Shown here one piece after another: positions 46,229 to 55,989 of a stretch of 64,000 nucleotides of DNA. A program made the translations under genes and the position numbers. The notes below the pieces were generated by a model. That model had not been told where the DNA came from. It saw only the letters and a program-made list of their open reading frames with translations, and ran no database searches. Within the stretch, counting starts at the first letter, position 1; every line of letters starts with the position of its first letter. Source of the stretch: Rhizobium sp. (GTDB taxonomy: Bacteria; Pseudomonadota; Alphaproteobacteria; Rhizobiales; Rhizobiaceae); assembly GCA_019739215.1 (NCBI GenBank), contig JAHHDR010000018.1, positions 1 through 64,000 on the forward strand, read 5' to 3'.

Positions 46229-47245
46229 TTATCGGGAGAAAAAGGCTTCGATGGCCCTGTCGGCTGCATCGACAGAACCGGTTTTCCGAAGCGCTTCAAA
46301 TCGTCCCTGAGCATCGCGCGCCTGCTGGGTCTGCGGCGTAGACCGCTGCCTACCCTCAAGCCTCGGCTTGCCCGGCAGGTCTTTCACTGCCGCCTTGCCG
46401 CGTGCCAAAGCCTTGCGATACTCGATTGCATCGTGGACCATCATCATGGCCCCGGAGTTTTCGAGCTCGAGGATTTCGTCCGCATTGAGGTTGTAGACCT
46501 CGGGAACGAACTTCCGCACATCCGCAAAGAAAGCGGACTGCTTTTCCCTGTCCCGGAGCTTGGGAAGGGCGAGGAAAAGCCTCTCCTTCTCGTGCTGCCG
46601 GCGCTGCTCGGCTTCTGCCTCCTGATGCCGTTGCGCCTCCAGTTGTTCCGCCTGCTTCTGGCGGCTGATGGCGCTGAGCCTGCCCACGACCTGCTGGTAC
46701 TGGTGCTGCTGCTCCATATAGCCGATCGGGTCATAGTTCGGGCTCGTCTGATCCATCATCGACGGATCAGGCGGCTGAGGCATGTGCTGCTCCGCGTAGG
46801 CCAAGACCTGTTCGCGATGCTGGGTGATTTTCTGCAATTCGGCGCTTTTCCACGCCTCAAATTCCTGGACCTGCTTCTTGTGGCCATCCAATTTGAAGGT
46901 GTAGTCACGCTGGAAGAGATTGTTCCGCTTCAGGTCGCCAAGGCTGATCTGCTGCCCATCCTGCAACGTGACCATGAAGTCATCGCCGACAGTGACTGGC
47001 GCAGGGGCCTTCTCTTCCTGCTGCTGTTCCGGATCGTCATCCGCGTGAATGACCAGTTCCTCGTCTTCCCCACTGGGAGCGTCAGAGCCGGCCGGTGCCT
47101 CTTCCTCCGCAGCGTTATCCCCTTTCGGTAGAGCGCCGCCTGACAGGAAATTCTCAATGGCACGATCCCCTTCGTCCTCGGACATCGGGGCATTGTCTAC
47201 GGGCGCCGCGTCATCGCTGACCGGCGTGATCGTAGTGTCATCCAT
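46229..47245 (-). CDS. Capsid scaffold protein
   Basis: 338 residues with a strongly acidic N-terminus (DDTTITPVSDDAAPVDNAPM, EEEAPAGSDAPSGEDEE), a charged helical and coiled-coil middle (QAEQLEAQRHQEAEAEQRRQ) and a basic C-terminus that would contact the capsid protein. Directly upstream of the capsid gene. Composition and place are those of a podovirus or P22-like scaffold. The segment LGDLKRNNLFQRDYTFKLD is also typical of such proteins. Confidence 0.78.
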   Translation of the reverse strand: MDDTTITPVSDDAAPVDNAPMSEDEGDRAIENFLSGGALPKGDNAAEEEAPAGSDAPSGEDEELVIHADDDPEQQQEEKAPAPVTVGDDFMVTLQDGQQISLGDLKRNNLFQRDYTFKLDGHKKQVQEFEAWKSAELQKITQHREQVLAYAEQHMPQPPDPSMMDQTSPNYDPIGYMEQQHQYQQVVGRLSAISRQKQAEQLEAQRHQEAEAEQRRQHEKERLFLALPKLRDREKQSAFFADVRKFVPEVYNLNADEILELENSGAMMMVHDAIEYRKALARGKAAVKDLPGKPRLEGRQRSTPQTQQARDAQGRFEALRKTGSVDAADRAIEAFFSR

Positions 47246-47257
47246 GGTTGGATTCCT

Positions 47258-47503
47258 TTAAACCACGGTCTTTGGCTTCTTTGCCTGACCGCTGTTGTTC
47301 ATGCTTTCCAACTCGGAGAAGATCTCCGAGCAGAACCTGATGCGCACCTGCTGCGCTATGATTTCGTTGATGTTGGCCGGATCGGTAGACACCAGGGCTT
47401 CCATTGCCCGGCGCCGAATGCGATCGATCGCCTCCTTCAGGAAGACATCGTCCTTCAGGCGCTTGCATTCCTTGGCGAGAACGTCGGCGGAAATCGTGCT
47501 CAT
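47258..47503 (-). CDS. Small helical protein between portal and scaffold genes
   Basis: 81 residues, helical, beginning MSTISADVLAKECKRLKDD. Overlaps the portal stop (ATGA). A short protein of this type is regularly found here in related phages. No function known. Confidence 0.6.
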   Translation of the reverse strand: MSTISADVLAKECKRLKDDVFLKEAIDRIRRRAMEALVSTDPANINEIIAQQVRIRFCSEIFSELESMNNSGQAKKPKTVV

Positions 47504-49675
47504 CCGAGGTCACCACCGAGTTGGACCGGACTGATCCCCGTGCCGCCGCTGAAAGCCCCGGCCATGCGCGTCTCACGCTGCAATTGAAGCTCGGCCATCA
47601 TCTGTTCGCGACGAAGCCGGAATTCCATTCCCATCTGCTCGCGCTTCAATTCGGCTTCCATTGCCATTTTCTCGCGCTGGATCTGGGTTTCCATCTGCAA
47701 TTTCTGCTGCTGGAGCGCTGCGTCGGACTGCGTTTTCTGCTGCTTCATCTGCAGTTCGGCCGCGTCCTTTTCGCGTTGCATCTGCAACTCCGGCGGCTCC
47801 TGGCCAGCCTGTTCGGCGACGCGCTGCTTCATCTTGGCGATGGTCTCTTCGTCCATCTTCGGGAAGAAGTCGGCCGCATTGCGCAGGCCTGCCGCTTCCG
47901 CCGCCTTGATCGAGGTCCGGATCAGCTTCGCCATCATGTCGACGGCCTCTTCACCCATGCCGCCCGATTCAAGTGCCGCCGCGATCTCCTGCTGTTGCAC
48001 CCTCACCTGCTGGAGCATCACGAGGTCGCGGTCACGCGAGCCCGTTCCCAGACCGGTGTTGACCACCGCGTCCATGTCCGAATTCCAGTACCGTGGATCG
48101 ACATCGACCCACTCGTCACGGAGACGAATAGTCCGGGCGCGGGTCTGGTGCTTCACCGTGAGGCGCAGCGCCTTCTTGAAGACGTTTTTTCCAGCCAAGC
48201 TCGGCCATGTTCCGCGCGATCAGCTCGACCTGGGAATAGGCGGCGTCGTGCTGAAGCTGGCTGGCAGTGGCAGAAGTGTTCTGCAAACCCTCGGGATCGA
48301 GCGACATCGTGGAGCGCGAAATGCCGGTGCGCCACTCGATTATGCGGTCCATCAGCGCGATGGTTTCGAGCACGTTCGGCATGATCGACGGCACGATGTT
48401 GTAGTTGACCGCCGGCGCGCCCTTCCGTCGCTCCAGGACACCGCCGGGCGTGGGGTTCACCAGTTCGTCAAGGTTGAGGATCGAGTCCTCTTCGACGTCC
48501 TTTTGCGGATTATTGACCTGGTAGGCGTTGTTCAGGCCCTGCCGAAGCAGATGCGTCTTGATCTGCTGAATATCGAGCACGTCGCCGGCCAGCGAGTCCG
48601 AGTCAAACCGGTGCGGCACGGGCGTGCAGGGGATCTGGTCGAAGGGTACGTCATCCCCGAACTCTTCCCATTCAAGGATCGTACCGCCGCCGGCATTGCC
48701 CGCGAAATAGACCCGAACAAGCTCTGCTATGCCGTCGCCATTGATATCGAGTCGGATATAGCACTCGTTCAGTTCGACGAATTCGGTCGTCTCGTCGGGC
48801 GCGTCGATCAGGCCGGGTTGGTCATAGCGCCGCGTCAGCTCATCGGTGTCGCCGTCGGGCGTTCCGTCATAGCGCGGGATGGCTTTGACCTTATCAAGAT
48901 CAAAACCCATCTCGACCAGTTCAGAGCGTGTCACGCGCGGGTCGCGCTGGCAGCAGAAGCGCGCTTCCTGCATGCAGGTCGCATCGCGATCGATGAAGAA
49001 ATTGCCCCGTTCGATGGCCCTGAACTTCAGCCTTCCATAGGACGTCACCCGCCTGACCTTCACGTCGAAGGTCGGCACCTGAACAAGCTGCGGCTCTCCG
49101 GGCATCATCTGCCCGTCCGGGCCGGCAATAGGCTCACCCGGGACATAATCCTCGTAGGGCTGCCCGTCGCGCTGCTCAGTGATTTCGAGTTCTTCGTCTT
49201 CCTGAAGAAGGCCGATATCGGCTTCCGTCAGGCTGTGAAGCTCGGATGTTTTGTAGCGCTTCGTGTCGTCCCACCAGGTCTTGACGATGCCGTCACCGAG
49301 CAGAAGGCTGTCATGCGTCGCATCCCAGATGACGCGGTAACCATTGCTGGACCAGAAATCATAATTGATGGTGTCGCTGGACTGGTCGGTGAAATCCTCG
49401 TCGCCGCGTTCCATCGGCTGAAAGTCGACGATGCGGTCCGATGCCGTGAACACGCGCACTACACCCGGCAAAGCCCATCCGAGGACGTCCGATGCGTCCT
49501 TGCTCACTACCGACGACCAGCCCTCTTCCGCCGGCGTGTCGGTCAGCCTGCCCTCGTAATAGTCGAGCGCTCGGCGTTGCTTCTTTTCAATGTCGGTGCT
49601 GTGGAAAATCCGCGCGTCTGCGATCTCCCGCGAAATGACTGCGGAAAGCCGTTCTTCGTCGATCTTTGCTGCCAT
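47500..49675 (-). CDS. Portal protein (P22-like head-tail connector), one frameshift
   Basis: About 725 residues from ATG 49675. The gene breaks at a run of six A near 48187: the frame ...MAELGWKK ends and KNVFKKALRLTVKHQTRARTI continues in the next frame; five A restores it. The N-terminal region (DALDYYEGRLTD-type start, SSVVSKDASDVLGWALPGVV) and the central segments (VPHRFDSDSLAGDVLDIQQIKT, TGISRSTMSLDPEG) fit P22-type portals. The last ~140 residues are a long Gln/Met-rich helix (barrel-type), with repeats such as LQMETQIQREKMAMEAELKR. It forms the dodecameric DNA gate and docks terminase. Confidence 0.8.
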
Positions 49676-49884
49676 CAGATGGCGATCTCGTAGGGCTCGA
49701 TATCAGAAAAGCGGACACCCTCGATGCATGGCAGCCAGTCGTCCTGACCATCACGCCTGACCTTGTATTCACAGCGAACGGACCTCGCCGATGACCAGAC
49801 GTCGCGGATGACGTAGACACAGTGGTTCCATTCGGCGGCGCGTTCCTGGCCATATCTCACAGCGATCACGTCACCATCTTGCAT
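49675..49884 (-). CDS. Small hypothetical protein between terminase and portal
   Basis: 69 residues from ATG 49884, which overlaps the TerL stop by one base (TAATG). Beta-rich with two Cys and several Trp (EWNHCVYVIRDVWSSARSV). Its stop overlaps the portal start (TGATG). No family recognised. Confidence 0.55.
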   Translation of the reverse strand: MQDGDVIAVRYGQERAAEWNHCVYVIRDVWSSARSVRCEYKVRRDGQDDWLPCIEGVRFSDIEPYEIAI

Positions 49885-51215
49885 TACACAATGTGCCTTT
49901 TCGATTTCGGTAGCTCGCGCGGTCGTGCGGTCGGCGCCTCGTAGGCCACGCACATCAGGCCGAAGGCGTCCGCGCCATGGCTGGCCCAGTCGTGTTCGGG
50001 TCCGAGACCGATGTTCCGCTCTTCGTCTTTGTGTTCGTGGTACCAGCCCAGCGCCTGTCGGCCCGGCTCGGTCGTAGTCTCGTTGAACCAGATGATCGGG
50101 AAGAGCCTGCGGGTCGCTTCGATGCGAAGCCTGGCTGCTCCCCTGCCCTGGTTGCTGATGACCGTGGTCTTGTAGCCCGCAGCGCCGAACGCGCTTTCGA
50201 AGGACACGTCATAGACGCGGTCGTTCGTCTCGCCGTCATGCGGGAGATAGATCTGCGCCCGTTCCTTCGTGAAACCCTTCGTCCGTAGCCAATCGAGATG
50301 CGTGCCGATCGGTTGGCCAACGGCCTCGTAGTAGTCCAGAACGACTATCGACTTGCCGACGAACTGTGCCGCCCACATCGTAAAGGCGTCAGACCGGGCA
50401 CCTGTGCCGCCGAGATCGCAGAAGATCTTGATCGGCAGGTATGGATCAGCGGCAACGCGACCGATGCGGCCTTGCTGCTTTGCCTCGATCAGCGCCTTCG
50501 CATAGTAGGCTCCGGAAAGAACAGTGGCGTAACCACCTTCCCAGATATGCTCGTATTCTTCCGGGCGGTCCCGAAGGCAGTCCTGCCGCTCTCGATTGAG
50601 AACACCCGGAAACCACGGATTGTCCGACCAGTTCGCTTTTACCACCATGGCGCCGGTGGGAAGCGATGCGCCTCGAAACATCTCGTCGACCGCGTCCAGC
50701 TTTCGGCGCGGGTTCCAACTCCACCAGAGTTCGGACACCATTCCGAGCCGGGTGTTTTCCCAGCGCAGCGTTGGCCGGATCAGCGTCATGGACCGCTTGC
50801 CGATGCCCTGGGCTTCTTCGCCCCAGAACCGGTGAAACTGTTCGAACGACTTGATCGTCTCGGACGTGTGGTCCTGGAGGCCCTGGAAGACGATGACGCC
50901 ATCCTTGGGTGTTTCCACCCGGTCATTGAAGACCTTAAAGCCGTCCGCCTCGCCGAGGGAATAATCCGCCAGCTTCTTTTCGATTAGGCGCTTGGACGAT
51001 TCCTTCAGGCTCTTCTGGATCTCGCGACCGCAGATCATCCGCAAGCCTTCGCCGGCATCACCGGGAAAGCGTAGTGCGTCCTCTACAGTCAGGTCACCGA
51101 AGAACTGCGATTTGCCGGAACCTCGTCCGCCATAGGCCGCCTTGTCTCGTGCAGGTTCCAGCAGCGGTTCGAAGACCGGCGCGGTCTCAATCCTGATCGT
51201 TCGACCGGTCAACAA
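49884..51215 (-). CDS. Terminase large subunit
   Basis: 443 residues: a packaging ATPase-nuclease. Walker A GGRGSGKS at residues 29-36, Walker B FHRFWGEEAQ around 127-136, and a C-terminal RNase-H-like nuclease with acidic residues in KIFCDLGGTGARSDAF and near the end in EHDWASHGADAF. Terminase_3-type architecture and normal length. It pumps phage DNA into the prohead through the portal. Its start lies 28 bp inside the small-subunit gene. Confidence 0.9.
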   Translation of the reverse strand: MLTGRTIRIETAPVFEPLLEPARDKAAYGGRGSGKSQFFGDLTVEDALRFPGDAGEGLRMICGREIQKSLKESSKRLIEKKLADYSLGEADGFKVFNDRVETPKDGVIVFQGLQDHTSETIKSFEQFHRFWGEEAQGIGKRSMTLIRPTLRWENTRLGMVSELWWSWNPRRKLDAVDEMFRGASLPTGAMVVKANWSDNPWFPGVLNRERQDCLRDRPEEYEHIWEGGYATVLSGAYYAKALIEAKQQGRIGRVAADPYLPIKIFCDLGGTGARSDAFTMWAAQFVGKSIVVLDYYEAVGQPIGTHLDWLRTKGFTKERAQIYLPHDGETNDRVYDVSFESAFGAAGYKTTVISNQGRGAARLRIEATRRLFPIIWFNETTTEPGRQALGWYHEHKDEERNIGLGPEHDWASHGADAFGLMCVAYEAPTARPRELPKSKRHIV

Positions 51216-51642
51216 TCACTCGCTCGATGCGATGGACGTGGCCGACAATCCCGCCGTGCTCGATTTCCTGCTTGTCGCGCCAGTCTTCCTTGCGGCGGTT
51301 CTTCAGCCAGTTGAAGGCGGCGCCGGGATCCGGAGGCACATGCTCGACCGTGTCGGCACGTACGACGTTGCCCTGAAACTGGAAAACCTTCTCGCTTTCG
51401 AACGAGTAGCCGACGGCGCGATTGTACAGCGCGCGCTCCACTCGATCGTCGGCTTTATCTTTTCCGACCTTGACCGCCTGACAAAAATTGTCGTGCTGGT
51501 TCTTCCACCGGTAGATGGTTCGGGTGTCGACATTGAAGAAATCTGCGAGTTCGAAGTCCGTGGCGCCGAGGGCGCAGAGCTTGGCGGCTTGCTCTGCATA
51601 GGTCTCCTTGTACTCAGGCGGGCGTCCTCTTGATCTTGCCAT
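51187..51642 (-). CDS. Terminase small subunit
   Basis: 151 residues. An N-terminal helix-turn-helix (EQAAKLCALGATDFELADFF, TRTIYRWK) recognises packaging-site DNA. The middle (VERALYNRAVGYSFESEKVF) is the oligomerisation region common to this family. It overlaps TerL and is the first gene of the late leftward packaging cluster. Confidence 0.85.
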   Translation of the reverse strand: MARSRGRPPEYKETYAEQAAKLCALGATDFELADFFNVDTRTIYRWKNQHDNFCQAVKVGKDKADDRVERALYNRAVGYSFESEKVFQFQGNVVRADTVEHVPPDPGAAFNWLKNRRKEDWRDKQEIEHGGIVGHVHRIERVIVDRSNDQD

Positions 51643-51655
51643 GATGATGGGTGGG

Positions 51656-51949
51656 TTACTTCACTGCTAGATCGATCGCGGCATACAGGCCGGAGGGCGA
51701 ACCGCTGGCTACCGCTGCCTTGACCAGTGCTTCGGCAGGGAGGGCGACGAGCGCGGTGCCTGCTGCCGTCAGCGAACTGTCTGCGATATCGACATAGGTG
51801 GCGCCATCAGAGCCGAGCATCTGGAGCTTGACCGTTGCGCCGCCGAACGTACCGAGGGCGCTGAACTGATAATACCCGCAGACCGGAATGGTGACGGGGT
51901 TGCCCGTGGCCGAGGCGTTGGCCAGGAGCGGAATGCGGCTTACTGCCAT
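51656..51949 (-). CDS. Small Ala/Gly/Thr-rich hypothetical protein
   Basis: 97 residues from ATG 51949; the longer frame from 52006 has no better start signal. Beta-predicted (TIPVCGYYQFSALGTFGGATV) and resembles small structural or decoration proteins. Lies 13 bp upstream of TerS. No family recognised. Confidence 0.5.
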   Translation of the reverse strand: MAVSRIPLLANASATGNPVTIPVCGYYQFSALGTFGGATVKLQMLGSDGATYVDIADSSLTAAGTALVALPAEALVKAAVASGSPSGLYAAIDLAVK

Positions 51950-52132
51950 GATATCCTCGTGAGTTAGTCCCGCCTGCATGGCTTGGCACTGCAAGGCCAT
52001 GTCCACGCCCGGTACACAGTGTCGTTCTTAGCGGTGAGCCATGCCTTCGCAGCGTCGCGGGTGGGGCGCTGATAATAGGACGTACCGGGCGATTCAGAAT
52101 GCGACGTCGCAGGTTGAATATCTCACGAAACC
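51950..52132. other. Short region without a firm gene
   Basis: A minus-strand open stretch from about 52128 to 51982 has protein-like composition (SPGTSYYQRPTRDAAKAWL) but no normal start codon after the upstream TGA. It may be the rest of a small gene broken by a consensus error. Confidence 0.3.
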
Positions 52133-52420
52133 GTGTACGCTCGTGTGACTAGCGGCAGTTCGCTGTTCGTTGGAGTTGACTTCACTGTCCCGGAGGAGGG
52201 AACGGCTTTGTCGAACTCTGGAATAAAGAACGATGTCGTTATCTCTCGCACCGAAGATGGTCTGTGGCTCGTCGTCGTAGTTGAGGACGGTATCACCAAT
52301 ATGCGAGAATACCAGGTCGAGGAATTTGCCCGGTCATACGCCGAGGGCCAAAGTTACCGCTTGGGGCTCAAGTCTCGAACGAACGAGACGATGTTCTATC
52401 GTGCGGCTTGCAGAAACTAG
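52133..52420 (+). CDS. Possible small hypothetical protein on the opposite strand
   Basis: 95 residues from GTG 52133. Alternating hydrophobic and charged composition (VVISRTEDGLWLVVVVEDG) looks like a compact beta protein. It is the only rightward frame in the late and early leftward block, so it may be an inserted accessory gene (moron). No ribosome-binding site is evident. Confidence 0.4.
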   Translation: MYARVTSGSSLFVGVDFTVPEEGTALSNSGIKNDVVISRTEDGLWLVVVVEDGITNMREYQVEEFARSYAEGQSYRLGLKSRTNETMFYRAACRN

Positions 52421-52461
52421 CACGACGCCCTGGCTGGTCTTCCGCTTATGGGGGAATTTCA

Positions 52462-53049
52462 TCAGGCTGCGTCCGCGCACGCAAACCCGATGCTATCTGA
52501 TTTGCATGCCCTTTCTGCCTGCTCGTGTCTCACGACGCAAGATCCGTCCTCTTGCAAGAAGAGATCGTTCTTGCTCAACTGCTGCTCAATCATTTGAATT
52601 GACTTGGAAATCCAGCGATATGTCGATTGTCTAACCCACGCCTTTTTCTGGGAATGCCGGCGATTTCGCGCTGACAGAAAGCGGCTCCAGTCCTGATTTC
52701 GCGCCTTTACGGTAACGTAGGCAAGCAGGCAGGCCCTGACATCCTGGTCCCAGATCCATTTCAGAACCCAGTCTAGTGCCTCTTCCATCCTCGTGATGCG
52801 GGCCGTGGAGCATTTCGCCCTGCGTTCGGCCTGGCGATGGCGTTCGTCACGACGCTGGCGGGTGCGGAAGCGCATCTTCTCCCTCAGATCCTCGAACTCG
52901 AGAATCCAAGTTTCCTTTTCGCTGAGGACGTAATCGGGCATCGCGCTTCCGAACTTCTGCGGGCCGATCCGCGCCGGCATCGCGTCGTCCGTTTCGATCG
53001 CTTCGATCAAGCGCTCCAGGATCAAGGCTTGCTGTTCGGAGAACTTCAT
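52462..53049 (-). CDS. Hypothetical phage protein, DUF6362-like
   Basis: 195 residues. The segment ITRMEEALDWVLKWIWDQDVRACL, followed by a basic helical region ending STYRWISKSIQMIEQQL, has the look of the DUF6362 phage family (from memory), which sits upstream of terminase genes. It may be a late-gene regulator or packaging accessory protein. Overlaps the upstream gene by 4 bp. Confidence 0.5.
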   Translation of the reverse strand: MKFSEQQALILERLIEAIETDDAMPARIGPQKFGSAMPDYVLSEKETWILEFEDLREKMRFRTRQRRDERHRQAERRAKCSTARITRMEEALDWVLKWIWDQDVRACLLAYVTVKARNQDWSRFLSARNRRHSQKKAWVRQSTYRWISKSIQMIEQQLSKNDLFLQEDGSCVVRHEQAERACKSDSIGFACADAA

Positions 53050-53486
53050 GCGGCGTCCTTCTCGAGAAGTTGGTCGGCGATGAGCGTGGCGAGTTTCTCC
53101 ACCGTCTTGCCCATCCTTCCATGCTTGCCAGTGGCGAGGAATTGCGCCCGGCGCTGAATGGCGGCGAGATCGAGGGAGGCGAACATGGCCCTCACTTCAT
53201 GGCGCGGTCTGTCGGCCAGGTGAGCACCCACGAGCTGCCAGACGGCAAGAACGACCTGATCTCCGAAGCATGTTGGGTCTGCGCTCTGTATAGCGCCGAT
53301 CGTCGTTCGGCAGCGCTCGACGTCAGACCGCATCAGCCTGCAGATCGTGCGACCGCCATAGATGACATTTGCTGGTCGCGGTGAACGGGCCTCCCGGTAG
53401 GGCTGGACCCTGATGCCGAACTCCTCGAGGAGGTGGCGGAAGTTAGAGCCGTTCGGAGATCGGGAGCGGGTTTCTGCCATGGTCAT
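53046..53486 (-). CDS. Hypothetical protein of the early region
   Basis: 146 residues, with FGIRVQPYREARSPRPANVIYGG at the N-terminus and a helical C-terminal half (GRMGKTVEKLATLIADQLLEK). Linked by 4-bp overlaps to both neighbours in the leftward early operon. No family recognised. Confidence 0.55.
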   Translation of the reverse strand: MTMAETRSRSPNGSNFRHLLEEFGIRVQPYREARSPRPANVIYGGRTICRLMRSDVERCRTTIGAIQSADPTCFGDQVVLAVWQLVGAHLADRPRHEVRAMFASLDLAAIQRRAQFLATGKHGRMGKTVEKLATLIADQLLEKDAA

Positions 53487-54175
53487 CCTGCCATGACCGC
53501 GCGATACTCGGCGTCCAGTTCTTCACCCTGCGCGCCAAAGTGTTGCAAGGATGCACGGCCCTGCCCCGCCAGTTCGTCCGCCCGCTCGTTCCAGTGATGT
53601 CCGGCGTGGCCTTTGATCCAGCAGATGCTAATGTTTCCAGCGCGCGGACCTGAAAGGGCGGCGTCAATTTCCTGCCAGAGATCACTGTTCAATAGGATTT
53701 GATTTTTTGGCTCGGCGTTGTCGCCGCCTCTCCGCCAATCCTTGGCTTTCCAGCCGTGGCGCCAATCGTTCGCGCCCTTGACGGCATATTGACTGTCCGA
53801 CCAGATCGTGACCGGGATTGTCGGGTTCTGGCGAGCCCACTCCACAGCCTTAAGGAGAGCGTAAAGCTCCATTCTGTTGTTGGTCGTCTCTGCCTCACCG
53901 CCGCAGTCGGAGAAGATCTCCGCTCCGTTGCAAATTGCAACAACGCCCCAGCCTCCAAGGCCAGGGTTAGGCACCGATGCGCCATCGGCGAAGACGTGAT
54001 GTCCGGTGGTCACCTTCGATGGATTGAAGGCCGTGAGATATTCCGGCCGAGGCCGCTTGAAAAGTTCACCTTGCCGCTTCTTCAATCCCGAATTCCCGCC
54101 GCCTGAATTCCTGATTTGCCCGCACCTGCAACGATATAGCACAAACAGAAGGAATTTTCGAACTTTCTTGCGCAT
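53483..54175 (-). CDS. rnhA: Ribonuclease HI
   Basis: About 230 residues from ATG 54175; an upstream start at 54304 would overlap the preceding gene. The RNase H fold carries all four acidic residues: Asp in VFADGASVPNPG, Glu in NNRMELYALLKAVEWA, Asp in IWSDSQYAVKGAND and Asp in NERADELAGQG; WIKGHAGHHWNERAD carries the usual His loop. It removes RNA from RNA-DNA hybrids such as replication primers. The ~60-residue basic N-terminal extension is longer than usual. A phage-borne RNase H points to some replication autonomy. Confidence 0.82.
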   Translation of the reverse strand: MRKKVRKFLLFVLYRCRCGQIRNSGGGNSGLKKRQGELFKRPRPEYLTAFNPSKVTTGHHVFADGASVPNPGLGGWGVVAICNGAEIFSDCGGEAETTNNRMELYALLKAVEWARQNPTIPVTIWSDSQYAVKGANDWRHGWKAKDWRRGGDNAEPKNQILLNSDLWQEIDAALSGPRAGNISICWIKGHAGHHWNERADELAGQGRASLQHFGAQGEELDAEYRAVMAG

Positions 54176-54203
54176 AGTACAGAAAAATAAGTGTTTTCCA
54201 CCA

Positions 54204-54410
54204 TCAAGCGGTGCCGCCGCCGGTGTCTGTCCTAAGGAAGGACTCCGCTTCGCTCGCTGCGTCCATGAGCCGGCGCGCGATGCGCCTGACTGCTTCGGGT
54301 TCAAGGCGGCCCGTCACCACCGCGTCGTCGCTTTCGAAGCGAACGTCGACGTAAGGCTGATTGGTATCGATGACATATCCAATTTCGGTCGATGCGATGA
54401 AGTCGCTCAT
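54204..54410 (-). CDS. Small hypothetical protein
   Basis: 68 residues (SDFIASTEIGYVIDTNQPYV, RLEPEAVRRIARRLMDAASE). A compact beta-then-helix layout. Overlaps the ParB-like gene by 4 bp in the early operon. No family recognised. Confidence 0.5.
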   Translation of the reverse strand: MSDFIASTEIGYVIDTNQPYVDVRFESDDAVVTGRLEPEAVRRIARRLMDAASEAESFLRTDTGGGTA

Positions 54411-55468
54411 GCTGCCACCTTGCCCGCGGCGGGGCGACGCTTACGGCTAGCTGCGACCCATGCCCTTGCGATATTCTTGAAAACGGCTCCGCCAAGTGCA
54501 ACCATGTTCTGCCGAGCCTCTCTTTCCAACTCGGTCTTCCTCCCCCTTATGGCTTCGATGAGATCCGGCATTTTGAATTTCCCTCGGAGTTCCTCGGCCG
54601 TCATGAGATACTCGGCCGCGCGGACGTCATTCGCTCCGACCGGGCCGAATTCTGCCCTTACCAGCAGTTCGAGCATCTCTCCTGTCAGCCTGGCGCCGCG
54701 GCGGTCGATGACAGCGGCGATGCAGTTGACCGCTGTTGTCTCGCCAACTTCCTTGGGATCGCCCGGGTACTTGCAGATTTTAACGCCGGCCTTGTCGCAG
54801 ACGTTCTGGAGCGTTTGCGCATCGGGATCGCTGGCAACCATACGAGCGCGGTGAAGCTGCAGCGGATGAATGGCCAAAGACGTGGTGTTGAGGCTCACAA
54901 AGCTCTGAGCTTCCCCCGCGAGCGTCTCGGTCGAATGGATCATGATCGGCAACTCTCGAATGCCGGGATGGCTGCACGCCGCTATTCCGCGATGCTGGCC
55001 GTCGACGATCTTCAGGATCGACTTCCCGTCAATTTCGACCTTGACGCAGGTGAGCGGTTGATAGGCGTTCCAATCCCAACTCTCCGTCATCTGAGCAATT
55101 TTCTTGAGGCTCCGAGGTGACAGGCTGCGCTGATAGGCGTCATCGATCCACAACGTCGCCGGATCAACGATCTCGAATACCGGCATTACGTTCTCCGGCA
55201 GGCTGATATCCAGGGAGGTGGTGGAGATCGGCTTGACTGGCCTGAGACCAGTGCCGGGGTCAATGCCGGCCGCGAGCTTGTGCTCCCGTATCAGCTCGTT
55301 GACCACGCGGATCACGCTCTTGACCGTAGCAGGATCCTTTCCGGCCTCCGGGAACTTGGAGGAGATCGCCGAGGCGATGAACGCCACGGTCTCGTCATCA
55401 GACCGGTTGCTGATGGTCCCCAGCAAGTCTGCGACGATGATTTCGGCAATAGCGTCCGGTGTGGTCAT
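54407..55468 (-). CDS. ParB-like (DUF6551/DGQHR-type) protein
   Basis: 353 residues. A ParB/sulfiredoxin-type core lies at about residues 95-200, with DAYQRSLSPRSLKKIAQMTESWDWNAYQPL and the hallmark VDGQHRGIAA, a motif that binds nucleotide in ParB-like CTPases and nucleases. The C-terminal half is helical and basic. It may act in phage DNA replication or partition; exact role unknown. It has 4-bp overlaps with both neighbours. Confidence 0.68.
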   Translation of the reverse strand: MTTPDAIAEIIVADLLGTISNRSDDETVAFIASAISSKFPEAGKDPATVKSVIRVVNELIREHKLAAGIDPGTGLRPVKPISTTSLDISLPENVMPVFEIVDPATLWIDDAYQRSLSPRSLKKIAQMTESWDWNAYQPLTCVKVEIDGKSILKIVDGQHRGIAACSHPGIRELPIMIHSTETLAGEAQSFVSLNTTSLAIHPLQLHRARMVASDPDAQTLQNVCDKAGVKICKYPGDPKEVGETTAVNCIAAVIDRRGARLTGEMLELLVRAEFGPVGANDVRAAEYLMTAEELRGKFKMPDLIEAIRGRKTELEREARQNMVALGGAVFKNIARAWVAASRKRRPAAGKVAA

Positions 55469-55989
55469 GTCCAGTCCTCGAAATCGGCAGGGCAGAAATC
55501 AGCGATGTCGTCCGCGTCCAGGCTGGCGATGCGCGCCATGATGGCCATCCGCTGGCTTTTGGGCTTAGGGCGGGTCGCCGCGCGTCCTTCAATCGGCCTC
55601 GGGAAAATGCCCGCAACCTCCATCGGGGTGACGGTGTAGCCGGCGGCGCCAAGCTTGATCAGGATGCTGTCCCGAAGCTCGAAGTCGCTGCCCCTCGCGT
55701 TCACGACCATCTTTCCATTCTCGTAGCGCTCGATCCGCCAACCATCGCGGGACTCCCAGTGCGTGAACCGCCACGTAGGCTTGACTGGCCGGAATGGCCT
55801 CGCCTTTCGTCCTGGAAGAGGCTTGGCATTCTCGTGACGCAGGAAATCCGCAGCCACAGTCGTTCCGCCCAGAAGGCGCGCGATCATACGCTTCTCGGTC
55901 TCGTCGACAGGCTTGGCCTTGCCGGGCGCGGTCAGCTTCTCCCGCATCCGGCGCTCGATTTCGGCGAGGTCGTCGTCAGTGTCGATCAT
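55465..55989 (-). CDS. Hypothetical protein of the early region
   Basis: 174 residues. The middle is beta-rich (TWRFTHWESRDGWRIERYEN, VNARGSDFELRDSILIKLGA) and the N-terminus acidic. No family recognised. Coupled by 4-bp overlap to the genes on both sides. Confidence 0.55.
   Translation of the reverse strand: MIDTDDDLAEIERRMREKLTAPGKAKPVDETEKRMIARLLGGTTVAADFLRHENAKPLPGRKARPFRPVKPTWRFTHWESRDGWRIERYENGKMVVNARGSDFELRDSILIKLGAAGYTVTPMEVAGIFPRPIEGRAATRPKPKSQRMAIMARIASLDADDIADFCPADFEDWT

Noticed and set aside
47834-49693. 619-codon open frame on the plus strand
   Set aside because: Antisense shadow of the portal gene in GC-rich DNA; composition is unlike a protein and there is no ribosome-binding site.
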